From Streptomyces achromogenes (GTDB lineage Bacteria; Actinomycetota; Actinomycetes; Streptomycetales; Streptomycetaceae): 64,000 nucleotides of DNA. Numbering within the stretch: the first letter of the stretch is position 1; each line of letters begins with the position of its first letter. Below are positions 15,769 through 24,496 of the stretch, piece after piece. Under the pieces are notes generated by a model that saw only the letters and a list, made by a program, of their open reading frames with translations, was not told the DNA's origin and ran no database searches. The position numbers and the translations under genes were made by a program. The stretch is from assembly GCF_030816715.1 (NCBI RefSeq), contig NZ_JAUSYH010000001.1, forward strand, positions 8,122,001 to 8,186,000, in the 5' to 3' direction.

Positions 15769-16497
15769 ATGGGTGACGACCAGAGCTGGGCGGCCGCGCC
15801 TGCCGCCGCCGAGCGCGCCCGCTCGGTGCTCGCGGCCTCGTGGTCCTGCGCGGTGACCGCGGACGGCGGGCGCGAGGAGTTCGTCGGCGCGCACACCGTC
15901 GACGACGACGGCCGGGTGACCCTGCGGGTGCCCGAGGACAGCGCCCTGCGCACGGCCGCGATCTGCGCGCCGCGCGGCGAGCCGGCCGCGGTGCTGGAGT
16001 TCGCCGACGTCGCACCCGTCCCGGTGCGCGGCCGGATCCGTGCCCGGCTCTGGCTCGCCGGCTGGTTCGCCCCCGAGGACGGCGGCCTCGCCCTCCACGC
16101 CACGCGCGTCGTGCTGAAGGAGAGCAAGGGCGCGGTGGTCGTCGACCTCGCCGAGTTCGCCGCCGCCGCGCCCGACCCGCTGGCCGGCGCCGAGGCGCAC
16201 CTGCTGACACATCTCGCCGACGCCCATCCCGAGGCCGTGGAGCGGCTGACCCGGCTCGTCCGGTCCGACAGCCTGCACGGCGCCGTCCGCGTCCAGCCGC
16301 TCGCCGTCGACCGGCACGGACTGACGCTGCGCATCGAACGCGCCCGCGCCCACGGCGACGTACGCCTGCCCTTCCACGCGCCGGCCGACGACGTCTCCCA
16401 GCTCACCGAGCGCATGCACGTGCTGCTCACTCAGGCGGCCGCCGCGTCCTGTCCCCGCGCCGCCCTACAGCGGCAGCGCGCAGACGGCGACGGGTGA
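15769..16497 (+). CDS. HugZ-like split-barrel protein with DUF2470 domain, iron regulated
   Basis: This 242-residue protein has an N-terminal half resembling the PNPOx-like split barrel (ARSVLAASWSCAVT to LWLAGWFAPEDG). The C-terminal half is a DUF2470 domain (AHLLTHLADAHPEAVERL to DVRLPFHAPADDV). This layout is that of HugZ/HutZ, which bind heme and can degrade it to release iron. The iron box directly upstream strongly supports a role in iron or heme acquisition. The ATG at 15769 follows GGGAGG. Heme-ligand residues of HugZ cannot be assigned confidently here, so a heme-storage role is also possible. The end overlaps the convergent lactonase gene by 33 bp. Confidence 0.85.
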   Translation: MGDDQSWAAAPAAAERARSVLAASWSCAVTADGGREEFVGAHTVDDDGRVTLRVPEDSALRTAAICAPRGEPAAVLEFADVAPVPVRGRIRARLWLAGWFAPEDGGLALHATRVVLKESKGAVVVDLAEFAAAAPDPLAGAEAHLLTHLADAHPEAVERLTRLVRSDSLHGAVRVQPLAVDRHGLTLRIERARAHGDVRLPFHAPADDVSQLTERMHVLLTQAAAASCPRAALQRQRADGDG

Positions 16498-17775
16498 CGC
16501 GAACGGCTCGCCGGCGAGCCGCAGTTCACCCCCCGCGTCCACCCGGAAGACGCTGATCGTGCCGGACCGCTGGTTGGCGGCGAACAGCAGGCCGCCGTCC
16601 GGCGAGAGGGCGATCTGGCGCGGGAAGTCCCCCTCCACCGGCACCGTGCCGAGCAGGCGCAGCCGGGCCCCGTCCTGCTCCACGGCGTAGCGCGCGAGGC
16701 TGTTGTCGCCGCGGTTGGCGAGGAAGGCGAACCGGCCGTCCGGCGTCAGGGCGGGCTGCGCCGGGTAGTTGACGTCCGCCTTCGCGCCCGTGGACTGCGG
16801 CCGGCCGATCGTCAGCCGGCCGCTCGACGCGTCGTAGGCACAGACGGCGAGGGTGTCGTCGGCCTCGTTCGCCAGGTAGGCGTACCGGCAGCCCGGGTGG
16901 AACACGAGGTGGCGCGGACCGGCGCCCGCCCGGGTGTGCGCCTGCGCGACCTCGGTGAGGGTGCCCGCCTTCCCGTCCAGTCGGTAGCTGTACACCGTGT
17001 CCGTGCCGAAGTCGACGGCGATGACATGGCCGCCGTCCGGGGCGGTGACGAACTGGTGCGCATGCGGGCCCCGTTGACCGCTGCGGGGCGCCGGACGGCG
17101 GTGCGTGACATGGTCCGTGCGTTCGCCGAGCGCCCCCGAGGCGGCGATCGGGTGCACGGTCACACTCCCCGAGCCGTAGTCGGCGCTCAGCAGCCACCGG
17201 CCACTCGGGTGGACCGACACATGGCAGGTGTGCGCCCCGCCGGTGGCCCTGCTGCCCAGCACCGTCCGGTCGGCGAGCCGAACGGCGGTCACCGCGCCCC
17301 GGTCGCGTTCGTTCACCGCGTACAGCGTGCGGCCGTCCGGATGCACCGCGAGATACGACGGGTCCGGGACGCCGATGATCGTGCCGCCGCCGGTGATCCG
17401 CCCGGAGGCGGGGTCGTACGAGGCGACGCCGACGCCCTTCCCGCCGCCCTCCGCGGAGGTGTACGTGCCCAGGTAGAGGGGGCGGGGCCCGGAGGCGCCC
17501 GGTGCGGACCCCGGCGTGGTCGCGGGTGCGGCGGACGACGACGGCCCGGACGACGACGGCTGCCCGGGCGGGGCGGCCTGTGGGGTTTCCCGCGAGGCCG
17601 CCGAGCCGTCACCGCCGTCCCCGTCGCCCGCGCAGCCGGCCAGGGCCGACGCCGCCGTCGCGCCGCCGAGGGCGCCGATCGCGCCGACGAAGCGGCGTCG
17701 GCTCCAGCCCCGGCCGCCGTCGGCTCCGCCGGAGCGGGGAGACCCCCCGCGCGCCGCGCCCGTCCCGCTGCCCAT
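16465..17775 (-). CDS. Exported lactonase-family beta-propeller lipoprotein
   Basis: This 436-residue protein begins with a Tat-type signal (RRRFVGAIGALGG) running into the lipobox LAGC, so it is probably a membrane-anchored extracellular lipoprotein. A Ser/Pro/Ala-rich linker (about residues 55-95) follows. The rest is a seven-bladed propeller of the lactonase (6-phosphogluconolactonase/YkgB-like) family, with repeated blades such as DPSYLAVHPDGRTLYAVNE and FPRQIALSPDGGLLFAANQ. Family members hydrolyse sugar lactones or merely bind ligands, and an exported location makes a pentose-phosphate role unlikely. The start is the ATG at 17775. Confidence 0.85.
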   Translation of the reverse strand: MGSGTGAARGGSPRSGGADGGRGWSRRRFVGAIGALGGATAASALAGCAGDGDGGDGSAASRETPQAAPPGQPSSSGPSSSAAPATTPGSAPGASGPRPLYLGTYTSAEGGGKGVGVASYDPASGRITGGGTIIGVPDPSYLAVHPDGRTLYAVNERDRGAVTAVRLADRTVLGSRATGGAHTCHVSVHPSGRWLLSADYGSGSVTVHPIAASGALGERTDHVTHRRPAPRSGQRGPHAHQFVTAPDGGHVIAVDFGTDTVYSYRLDGKAGTLTEVAQAHTRAGAGPRHLVFHPGCRYAYLANEADDTLAVCAYDASSGRLTIGRPQSTGAKADVNYPAQPALTPDGRFAFLANRGDNSLARYAVEQDGARLRLLGTVPVEGDFPRQIALSPDGGLLFAANQRSGTISVFRVDAGGELRLAGEPFASPVAVCALPL

Positions 17776-17900
17776 GCCCGCACCTGTCGTCGTCGTCCGT
17801 CCGCGTCGTCCGCCCGCGCCGTGACAGCCACCTTGACCCGGACCGCCGTCGAACGCAAAAGCGCGGCGCGGCCGGGGCCGCCGACGGCGGGGGAGGGGGG

Positions 17901-18944
17901 CTACCAGTCGCCGTCCTGCACCGGGCTGCCCGGTGTGTCCTTCAGGTGCTGCACCTGGCCGGGGGCGGGCGGCTCCCACGGATCCAGATCGTCGCCGAGC
18001 CATTCGCCGACCGGCCGCACCGCGCCCAGGGCGTCGCTCGGGGCGACGTCCTGCGCGTCGTCGTCGTAGTAGTCGAACCACGGCAGGCCCGCCCTGGTGT
18101 ACGCGGCGCGGTCGGCCGGCGACGGCGGCGGCTCCTCGCCGGTGATCCGGCGCCACTCCGGCGGGGTCACCAGATGCACGAAGACCCGGGCGGCGGGCTC
18201 CGTCGTGTAGTGCGCGAGCGGACGCTCGTCCCGGTAGACCTCCTGGCGCATCGAACCGCCCACCCCGAGGCCCATCGCGGCGACCGCCCGGGCCCGCGGC
18301 GCGCCGCCCGGACGAGGCGCCGCGCCCGCCATCGGGGCCGCGGGCGGAAGGCTGCCGAACACCCCGCCGATCAGGTCCTGCGTCAGCGGGATGCGGCGGC
18401 TGCGCTCGGCCTCCAGCCACTCGGCGCGCCGACGCTCCTCCAGCGGGAACGACTGCAACTGCACCCCGCCCCACACCTCCTCGCCGGTGACCTGGCCCTC
18501 GACGGTCGCGCCCAGGCCCAGCGGCACCGCGACGAACTGGCGCACCGTGCCGCTGCCGGAGTTGATGCCGTCCAGCCACGGCTGGCGGGGGAGCGCCACG
18601 TAGTTCTGCGGGTCCCGGGAGAGCCGGTCGCTCCACGGCCTGCCGGAGACCGCGCACACCTTGCCCGCCCCGACCTGGAGCGCGGCCGGCTCCGAGGACG
18701 ACGCGAAGCTCAGCCACATCGCCTCGCGCAGGTACATCGGCAGCATCACGCCCCCGCGCGCGAGCCACTCGGCGGGCACGGTGCCGGCGTGGTCGGAGAC
18801 CCGTCGCACCGGGAACACGCCGAGGCCGGGCGGCAGGTCGTGGGTGCCCTGCTCCGGCAGTCGCAGGGTCCGCATGAACCGCACCGCCACCCCGCCCGGC
18901 AGCCGCAGCATGTCCCCGTCGATCCGTACGGTCGTGTCGGTCAT
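17901..18944 (-). CDS. Conserved hypothetical protein
   Basis: I do not recognise a named domain in this 347-residue protein. It has no signal peptide or membrane helix. The N-terminal part (MTDTTVRIDGDMLRLPGGVA) looks like a compact beta-rich domain. The middle has SFASSSEPAALQVGAGKVCA and a region naming a target (GINSGSGTVRQFVAVPLGLG). A Pro/Ala/Gly-rich segment lies near residues 205-230, and the C-terminus is acidic and rich in Asp and Trp. Codon use fits a real gene. It lies 28 bp downstream of the FUSC transporter gene on the same strand and may be co-transcribed with it. No function is proposed. Confidence 0.7.
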   Translation of the reverse strand: MTDTTVRIDGDMLRLPGGVAVRFMRTLRLPEQGTHDLPPGLGVFPVRRVSDHAGTVPAEWLARGGVMLPMYLREAMWLSFASSSEPAALQVGAGKVCAVSGRPWSDRLSRDPQNYVALPRQPWLDGINSGSGTVRQFVAVPLGLGATVEGQVTGEEVWGGVQLQSFPLEERRRAEWLEAERSRRIPLTQDLIGGVFGSLPPAAPMAGAAPRPGGAPRARAVAAMGLGVGGSMRQEVYRDERPLAHYTTEPAARVFVHLVTPPEWRRITGEEPPPSPADRAAYTRAGLPWFDYYDDDAQDVAPSDALGAVRPVGEWLGDDLDPWEPPAPGQVQHLKDTPGSPVQDGDW

Positions 18945-18972
18945 CCGTGCGCTCCCCTCGTCGTCGTGTACG

Positions 18973-20232
18973 TCACCGGGAACGACGTGCGGTGGTGGTC
19001 CGGTTCCGCCGCGGCCGGAAGCGACCGCGCAGCCGTTGCCTCAGCCGGTGCAGCCACGGACGGCGCTCACGCTGCTCCCGGCTGTTGCGGTCCAGTTCCT
19101 CCAGCAGGCGTTGGGTGCGGTGTTCGGTGTCGAGCTCGTCGATGATGCGGTCGACCTCGGTGAGCACCGCGCCGTGCAGCTGCCACTGGCGGGCGTCGTG
19201 CTGGAGCTGTTCGAGCAGGAGCTGGGCGAGCTTGTCCCGGGTCGCCGCGGCCTGCCGCAGCTCGGCGGTGAGCCGTGACTCGGCGGCGTCGGCGTTCTGG
19301 CTGACCTGCGTGGTCACCAGCACCGCGAAGCTGACCACCGCGTCGGCCATCTCCGACAGCAGCCGCTCGACCACCTCCCCCGTCCCGGCCGGGAACAGCG
19401 GCTGCGACTCCCGCTGCTTGGCCAGGTCGGTGAAGGTGCGGGCAAGCACCCGCAGCACGACCGTGCAGATCTCCAGCGTGTCCAGGCCGGTGCGCAGCAC
19501 CACCCGGTGCAGCAGCCCCTCCCGCACGCGGGGGTTGAGCCGCAGGCTGTCCTCGGCCTGCCGCAGGGCCGCGTCCACCTCGACGATGTCGTGGTCCAGC
19601 CGGCGTGCCTCGTGCAGCCGTTCGGCCGCCTGTTCGTACGGGGTGCGGCCGGCGGCCTCGTCGCCGATGCGCAGCATCAGCTGCCGCAGCCGGCGGGCCA
19701 GCCCCTCGATCGACTCGCCGGCCTCCTCCACCCACACCGGGGGCGGCAGCAGCAGGTTGCAGCCGAGTCCCACGAACGCGCCGATCAGGGTCTCCACCAC
19801 CCGCGACCACGCGGTGTCCCCGACGGTGGTCACCCCGAGCACCAGCATGGCGCTGATCGCCACCTCGGGCACGTACTCGTCGACCCGCACCAGATGCCCC
19901 ACCGCCAGCGAGGCCACGATCAGCAGCCCCAGGCTCCACCAGGTCAGACCCACCAGAAGGCTGAAGGCGATGGCCACGATGACACCGGCCACCACCGCGT
20001 TCACCCGGCGGATGCCGTTGGTCAGCGTCGCGTAGAGGGTGACCTGCACGACCAGCAGCGCGGTCAGCGGCGCGGTGAGCGGCAGCGCCTCGGGGCTCAG
20101 GCGCAGCGCGAGGACATAGGCGAGGGTGGCCGCGGCGGCCGACCGCAGCGCCTGGACGACGACGGGGTCCCGGTGGCGCTGTACGAACCGCACCAGCGGC
20201 GCCGCCCGCTCACGTACTTCTTGCATCCTCAC
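18973..20232 (-). CDS. FUSC/aromatic-acid-exporter-like membrane protein
   Basis: This 419-residue protein has six or so N-terminal transmembrane helices (LRSAAAATLAYVLALRL to LIGAFVGLGCNLLLPPP) followed by a long charged helical cytoplasmic domain with coiled-coil character (LEQLQHDARQWQLHGAVLTE) and a very basic C-terminus. This matches the FUSC/ArAE family, which exports aromatic acids or other small anions. The start is either the GTG at 20232 or the ATG at 20226; both have purine-rich upstream sequence. The gene diverges from the TIGR03086 gene. Confidence 0.85.
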   Translation of the reverse strand: MRMQEVRERAAPLVRFVQRHRDPVVVQALRSAAAATLAYVLALRLSPEALPLTAPLTALLVVQVTLYATLTNGIRRVNAVVAGVIVAIAFSLLVGLTWWSLGLLIVASLAVGHLVRVDEYVPEVAISAMLVLGVTTVGDTAWSRVVETLIGAFVGLGCNLLLPPPVWVEEAGESIEGLARRLRQLMLRIGDEAAGRTPYEQAAERLHEARRLDHDIVEVDAALRQAEDSLRLNPRVREGLLHRVVLRTGLDTLEICTVVLRVLARTFTDLAKQRESQPLFPAGTGEVVERLLSEMADAVVSFAVLVTTQVSQNADAAESRLTAELRQAAATRDKLAQLLLEQLQHDARQWQLHGAVLTEVDRIIDELDTEHRTQRLLEELDRNSREQRERRPWLHRLRQRLRGRFRPRRNRTTTARRSR

Positions 20233-20450
20233 TCCCGTTCCCCTTCGCCCGCGGCCTCGAACGTCTCCGCAGCGCCGCGCGCATCGCGCCGCCCGATCGG
20301 CCGCGTCGGCGACCGGATGCCCCGACCGGGACAGTCTGATCGATCAATGTCCACTCAGGACGATGGCTGTCCGCAAGTGTGCCTAGATTGTTCTCGGCGG
20401 CCGGGAGAGCGCGGGCCGCGGGAGCCGAGCGGGAGACGAGGGGGAGACGC

Positions 20451-21053
20451 ATGACGGACAAGGCCGGCACGGTCGGGATCGAGGTCCTCACACAGGCGCA
20501 CGACTACCTGCGCGAGGTCGTCGCGGGCGTCGGGGACGGACAGTGGGGCAGCGCGACCCCGTGCGCCGGATGGACGGCGCGGCAGGTGCTCAACCACGCC
20601 CGCATCGACCAGCAGGGCTACGGTCTGGCGCTCACCGGCGGCCGGCCCGACGGCGACCCCTTCCACCCGGCCGACGCCCTCGACGGCGACCCGGCGGCCG
20701 AACTGGACAAGGTCCTGACCATGGTGGCCGAGGCCTACGCGGCGCTGCCCGCGGACACCGAGGAGGCCCCGACCCCGCTCGGCCCGCTGCCCCTGCGGAT
20801 CGCCCTCGGCGCCGCCGCCATGGACGCCGCCGTGCACGCCTGGGACATCGCCGTCGCCACCGGTCAGGACCGCCCGCTGCCGGTGGGCACGGCCGAGGGC
20901 ATCAGGCCGGCGGCCGACCGGCTCGTGAACCACCTGCGCGATGCCTACCAGGTCTTCGCCCCGGCCGGAGAGCCCGCCCCGGACCACGACCCCGCGCAGG
21001 CGCTGCTGGCCTTCCTCGGCCGCGACCCGCGCTGGACCGCCGTCGCGCACTGA
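20451..21053 (+). CDS. TIGR03086/DinB-like metal-binding protein (mycothiol-dependent type)
   Basis: This 200-residue protein has the mycothiol-dependent maleylpyruvate isomerase-like N-terminal four-helix fold, with the typical TPCAGWTARQVLNHARID segment and a later DAAVHAWDIAVATG. The histidines in these two motifs are the usual metal ligands. Members of this actinobacterial family act as mycothiol transferases or have unknown activity. The ATG at 20451 follows GGGGGAGA. An upstream in-frame ATG would add 24 residues of low-complexity sequence and was rejected. Confidence 0.8.
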   Translation: MTDKAGTVGIEVLTQAHDYLREVVAGVGDGQWGSATPCAGWTARQVLNHARIDQQGYGLALTGGRPDGDPFHPADALDGDPAAELDKVLTMVAEAYAALPADTEEAPTPLGPLPLRIALGAAAMDAAVHAWDIAVATGQDRPLPVGTAEGIRPAADRLVNHLRDAYQVFAPAGEPAPDHDPAQALLAFLGRDPRWTAVAH

Positions 21054-21168
21054 GACGGCGCCTGCCCGCTCCCGTACGGCCCGCCAGGTCCTGGCGAACG
21101 GCCGGACGGGAGCCAGGCCCGACCCGCTCCTCCCGCTCCGCCTTGATCGGCCGGAACGGAGGCCCGCC

Positions 21169-21768
21169 TCACCCGTGGACCGGATGCGCCGCCTGCCAGG
21201 CAAGCCGCAGGTCCGCGCCCTCCCCGACGGCCGTGAGGAACTCGTCCAGATCGAGGAACTCCTGCCACACCGGACGGCCGCCCGCCCGCGCCAGCTCCGC
21301 CACGACCCGATCTTCCAGATCCGCGACCCGCTTGTTCTTCCAGACCTTGTCGGCCAGGCTCACCAGCAGGTCCTCCACCGTCACGCCCGGAGCCGCCCAG
21401 AAGGCATGCGTCGCGGCGAACCGCGCCCGCTCGGCGGGCACCCCGTGGGCCAGCAGCAGCTCACGCCCCGCCTCCTCGTGCCGCGCGCCCGGTCCGGACA
21501 GCTCGTCGGGGTGCAGCGTCTTGCCGATGTCGTGGGTGGCCGCACCGAACAGCACCGCCTCCCGGTCCACGGGCAGGCGCGGGCACTGCCGGGCGACCCC
21601 TTCGACGAGCTGGGCGGCGACGTCGTGGACCGCTCTGAGGTGCGCCACCAGCCGGGGCGGGGCGCCGATCTCGTCCAGCAGCCGTACCGCCTCCGACGGC
21701 ATCGGGCGCAGCGCGGGGTCCGAGGTGTCGTCCGAGGCGATGGACCGGACGGTCCAGACGGTGGTCAT
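21169..21768 (-). CDS. HD-domain phosphohydrolase-like protein
   Basis: This 199-residue protein carries an HD-domain signature: HLRAVHDVAAQLVEG, then the HD dyad ATHDIGKTLHPDEL, and further histidines in RHEEAGRELLL and ATHAFW. HD proteins are metal-dependent phosphohydrolases acting on nucleotides or other phosphoesters; the substrate here is unknown. It starts at the ATG at 21768. Its upstream region consists almost entirely of a nine-copy 9-bp repeat, an odd setting for a promoter. Confidence 0.8.
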   Translation of the reverse strand: MTTVWTVRSIASDDTSDPALRPMPSEAVRLLDEIGAPPRLVAHLRAVHDVAAQLVEGVARQCPRLPVDREAVLFGAATHDIGKTLHPDELSGPGARHEEAGRELLLAHGVPAERARFAATHAFWAAPGVTVEDLLVSLADKVWKNKRVADLEDRVVAELARAGGRPVWQEFLDLDEFLTAVGEGADLRLAWQAAHPVHG

Positions 21769-21783
21769 CGCGCCAGCCTAACG

Positions 21784-21864
21784 ACGTCCACGACGTCCAC
21801 GACGTCCACGACGTCCACGACGTCCACGACGTCCACGACGTCCACGACGTCCACGACGTCCACG
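21784..21864. repeat. Nine perfect tandem copies of a 9-bp unit
   Basis: The unit ACGTCCACG is repeated nine times without error, starting 16 bp upstream of the HD-domain gene's start codon. Perfect identity of all copies indicates recent expansion or strong selection. The copy number is probably variable between strains through slippage. The array is in the leader or promoter of the HD gene and could affect its expression. Confidence 0.95.
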
Positions 21865-21903
21865 ACGACCACGGCCGGAAGGGGACCGCACTCGCCGCCC
21901 GCA

Positions 21904-21939
21904 CCCCGACTCCCGCCCCGACTCCCGCCCCGACTCCCG
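21904..21939. repeat. Three tandem copies of a 12-bp unit
   Basis: CCCCGACTCCCG is repeated three times, 39 bp after the 9-bp array. Together the two arrays fill much of the 363-bp divergent spacer between the HD and phosphotransferase genes. Beyond the arrays I see nothing convincing in this spacer except the GGAGG-type ribosome site of the phosphotransferase gene. Confidence 0.85.
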
Positions 21940-22131
21940 CCCCGAGGACCGCTGGTGCCGGCTGTGCGGCGTCGCATCCGGCGCGCGTTACGTACCCTGG
22001 ACCGGGCCGCGGGGCGGGGCCGGCGACCGGACCGGCAGGACACGGCTCGACGGGCCGGCCGTGGGCGGCCGGCACGCCCGACGGCGGGCACGCGGCCGAC
22101 CGGCCCGAGGAGGGGAAGGGGCGGGCGCACG

Positions 22132-23094
22132 ATGACGGACTCCCGGGAACGGGCGCGGAGCGTACTGGCGGCGGCGGGCATCCCGCCGGACCGCCTGGCC
22201 CGCGTGCGCCCGCTGGGCGGCGGCACCTACAACACGGTCGAGGAACTCCGCCTCACGGACGGCAACGGCTACGCGCTGAAGGTCGCACCCACCGCACCGG
22301 CCCTGCGTTACGAGAGCCGACTGCTGCTCGGAGAGGCGGAGTTGTGCCGGGGCGCGGCCGAGGCAGCCGTGCCGGCGCCGCGCGTCGTGGCCCTCGACGA
22401 GCAGTGGCTGCTGATGACGATGTGCCCGGGCGAGCCGTGGGACGACGCGCTCACCACCGCCGAACAGGCCGAACTGAGAACGGAGTTGGGTCGCCAGGTC
22501 GCCCGGCTGCACCAGGTGACCGGGCCCGGCTTCGGTTACCCCTCCGGGGTGTTCGGCCCGCTCGCCGCCGACTGGCGCAGCGCCTTCACGGCGATGTTCG
22601 ACGCCGTGCTCGCCGACGCCCGCGACTACGGCGCCCGACTGCCCCGCCCGGCCGGCGAGGTGGCCGCCGTCGCCAGGTCCGCGTACGGCGCCCTCGACGA
22701 CGTCGCCGTCCCGCGCCTCGTCCATTTCGACCTGTGGCCCGGCAACGTCCTGGTCGACCGCACCGGCGGCAGGGCCCGCATCGGAGGCCTCATCGACGGC
22801 GAGCGGATGTTCTGGGGCGACCCGCTCGCGGACTTCGTCTCACTGGCCCTGCTCGGCGACATCAGGAAGGACGTGGCGTTCCTCGCCGGCTATCGGGAGG
22901 CCGGAGGCCGGGCCGTGTTCGACGCGTCGGCCCGGCGGCGGCTCGCGCTCTACCGCGCCTACCTCTACCTGATCATGCTCGCCGAGACGGTTCCCCGGGC
23001 GGTCGGCGAGGATCACGCCCGCTGGACGCAGGAGACGGTCGCCCCGGAGCTCGTCGCCGCGCTGGACGAGATCGCCGAGACGGACGTCTCTTAG
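22132..23094 (+). CDS. APH-family phosphotransferase
   Basis: This 320-residue protein has the aminoglycoside phosphotransferase/choline kinase fold. It has a glycine-rich loop (PLGGGTYNTVEEL), a lysine in GYALKVAPT, the catalytic loop HFDLWPGNVLVD and the metal-binding DGERMFWGDPLADF, in which the usual DWE is DGE. Such kinases phosphorylate antibiotics, homoserine, fructosamines or other small molecules, and the substrate cannot be predicted here. The ATG at 22132 follows GAGGAGGGG. The stop codon lies inside the palindrome upstream of the ROK gene. Confidence 0.85.
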   Translation: MTDSRERARSVLAAAGIPPDRLARVRPLGGGTYNTVEELRLTDGNGYALKVAPTAPALRYESRLLLGEAELCRGAAEAAVPAPRVVALDEQWLLMTMCPGEPWDDALTTAEQAELRTELGRQVARLHQVTGPGFGYPSGVFGPLAADWRSAFTAMFDAVLADARDYGARLPRPAGEVAAVARSAYGALDDVAVPRLVHFDLWPGNVLVDRTGGRARIGGLIDGERMFWGDPLADFVSLALLGDIRKDVAFLAGYREAGGRAVFDASARRRLALYRAYLYLIMLAETVPRAVGEDHARWTQETVAPELVAALDEIAETDVS

Positions 23095-23111
23095 CTCACA
23101 TCGTGAACTAA
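23091..23111. promoter_or_regulatory. Probable ROK-repressor operator
   Basis: TTAGCTCAC-ATC-GTGAACTAA is a 21-bp inverted repeat with one mismatched pair. It overlaps the stop codon of the phosphotransferase gene and lies 75 bp upstream of the ROK gene start. Its form matches operators of XylR/NagC-like ROK repressors, so autoregulation is likely. Confidence 0.65.
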
Positions 23112-23185
23112 GGGTTGGACGAATATCGCGTCGAGCCCGTCCGCGGAGGTATGTTGCAGGTCGGGCAGGGCTCGGAGGGAGCGAC

Positions 23186-24496
23186 ATGACGGGGCGGAAC
23201 GGGCGCACGGTACGCGACCTGAGGCGGGCCAACCGCACGGCTGTGCTGCAGCGGCTCTACTTCGACGGCCCGCTGAGCCGCTTCGAGCTCGGCCCGGCCA
23301 CCGGTCTGAGCTCGGGATCGATCAGCAACGTCGTCGGCGAGCTGATCGCGGACGGGCTGGTGGAGGAGGCCGGCAGCGTCGACTCCGACGGCGGCCGGCC
23401 CCGCATCCTGCTGCGGGCGGCCCCCGGCAGCGGCCACATGATCGGCGTGGACGTCGGCGAGACCCGGGTGCGGATCGAGCTGTTCGACCTGACGCTGACC
23501 GAACTCTCGCGCGTGGAAAAGCCGTTGGAGCAGCGGCGGTACGAGGTCGGCGGCATCGTCGGCCACATCCGCGACGGCGTGGCCGAGGTGCTGGCGGCGG
23601 CCTCCGTCGCCCCCGAACAGCTTCTCGGCGTCGGCATCGGCGTCCCCGGCATCGTCGAGCACACCCCCGGGCGCGGCGCGGTCGTGCACGGTCAGACCAT
23701 CGGCTGGGACGCCGTCCCGCTGGAGGAGCTGCTGCGAGAGGGCTCTCTTCTCCCCGAGTCGGTCCCGTACTTCATCGACAACGGTGCGAAGACCCTCGGC
23801 CAGGCCGAGATGTGGTTCGGCGGCGGACGCGGCGCGCACAACGCGGTCGTCGTCCTCTTCGGCTCGGGCGTCGGCGCCTGCCTCGTCACCCCCGAGGTCG
23901 AGCACGGCCGGGCGGTCGAGTGGGGACACCTCACCGTGCGGGTGCGCGGCCGCCGCTGCCGGTGCGGGGCCCTCGGCTGTCTGGAGGCGTACGCCGGCGC
24001 CGAGGCCCTGCTGGAGCGCTGGCGCGAGGCCGGCGGCCGGCCGCCGGAGGGCGCGGACGAGGAGACGGCGCTGACGGCGATGCTCGCCGCCGCCTACCCA
24101 CTGGTCGGCGGCGACACCGCCGACGGCGGCCGGACCGCCGACCCGGTGGCGCTCGCGGTGCTGGAGGAGACCGCGGAGTACCTGGGCGCGGGCCTCTCCG
24201 ACCTGATCAACCTGTTCCAGCCCGAGCGCATCCTCATCGGCGGCTGGGCCGGCCTGCAACTCGGGGCGCGCTTCCTGCCGGCCGTGCGCCGCCATGCCAC
24301 CGCGTACGCGCTGCGCCACCCTGCGCAGAAGGTCAGTGTCGAGCTCGGACGGCTCGGCCCCGACGCCGTCACCGTCGGGGCGGCGATCCTCCCGCTCGCC
24401 GACTTCTTCGCCCGCGGCGGCCGTCGTCCCGACCCCGCCCCCACCGGCCCGGCGCCCGCCTGGCGCACGGTGCTGGAGGAACGCGCCCCACGCTGA
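23186..24496 (+). CDS. ROK-family transcriptional regulator
   Basis: This 436-residue protein has an N-terminal winged HTH (VLQRLYFDGPLSRFELGPATG, GSISNVVGELIADGLVEEAG) followed by a ROK domain. The latter contains GVDVGETRVRIELFD, a DNGAKTLGQAEMW segment, the zinc motif CRCGALGCLEAY and an ASKHA-type fold. ROK repressors bind sugars or sugar phosphates. No sugar operon is directly adjacent, so the target may be itself through the palindrome at 23091-23111, or genes elsewhere. The ATG at 23186 follows GGAGGGAG. Confidence 0.9.
   Translation: MTGRNGRTVRDLRRANRTAVLQRLYFDGPLSRFELGPATGLSSGSISNVVGELIADGLVEEAGSVDSDGGRPRILLRAAPGSGHMIGVDVGETRVRIELFDLTLTELSRVEKPLEQRRYEVGGIVGHIRDGVAEVLAAASVAPEQLLGVGIGVPGIVEHTPGRGAVVHGQTIGWDAVPLEELLREGSLLPESVPYFIDNGAKTLGQAEMWFGGGRGAHNAVVVLFGSGVGACLVTPEVEHGRAVEWGHLTVRVRGRRCRCGALGCLEAYAGAEALLERWREAGGRPPEGADEETALTAMLAAAYPLVGGDTADGGRTADPVALAVLEETAEYLGAGLSDLINLFQPERILIGGWAGLQLGARFLPAVRRHATAYALRHPAQKVSVELGRLGPDAVTVGAAILPLADFFARGGRRPDPAPTGPAPAWRTVLEERAPR

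Noticed and set aside
21784..21864. CRISPR-like array
   Set aside because: The repeats are only 9 bp, directly adjacent and without spacers, and no cas genes are nearby.
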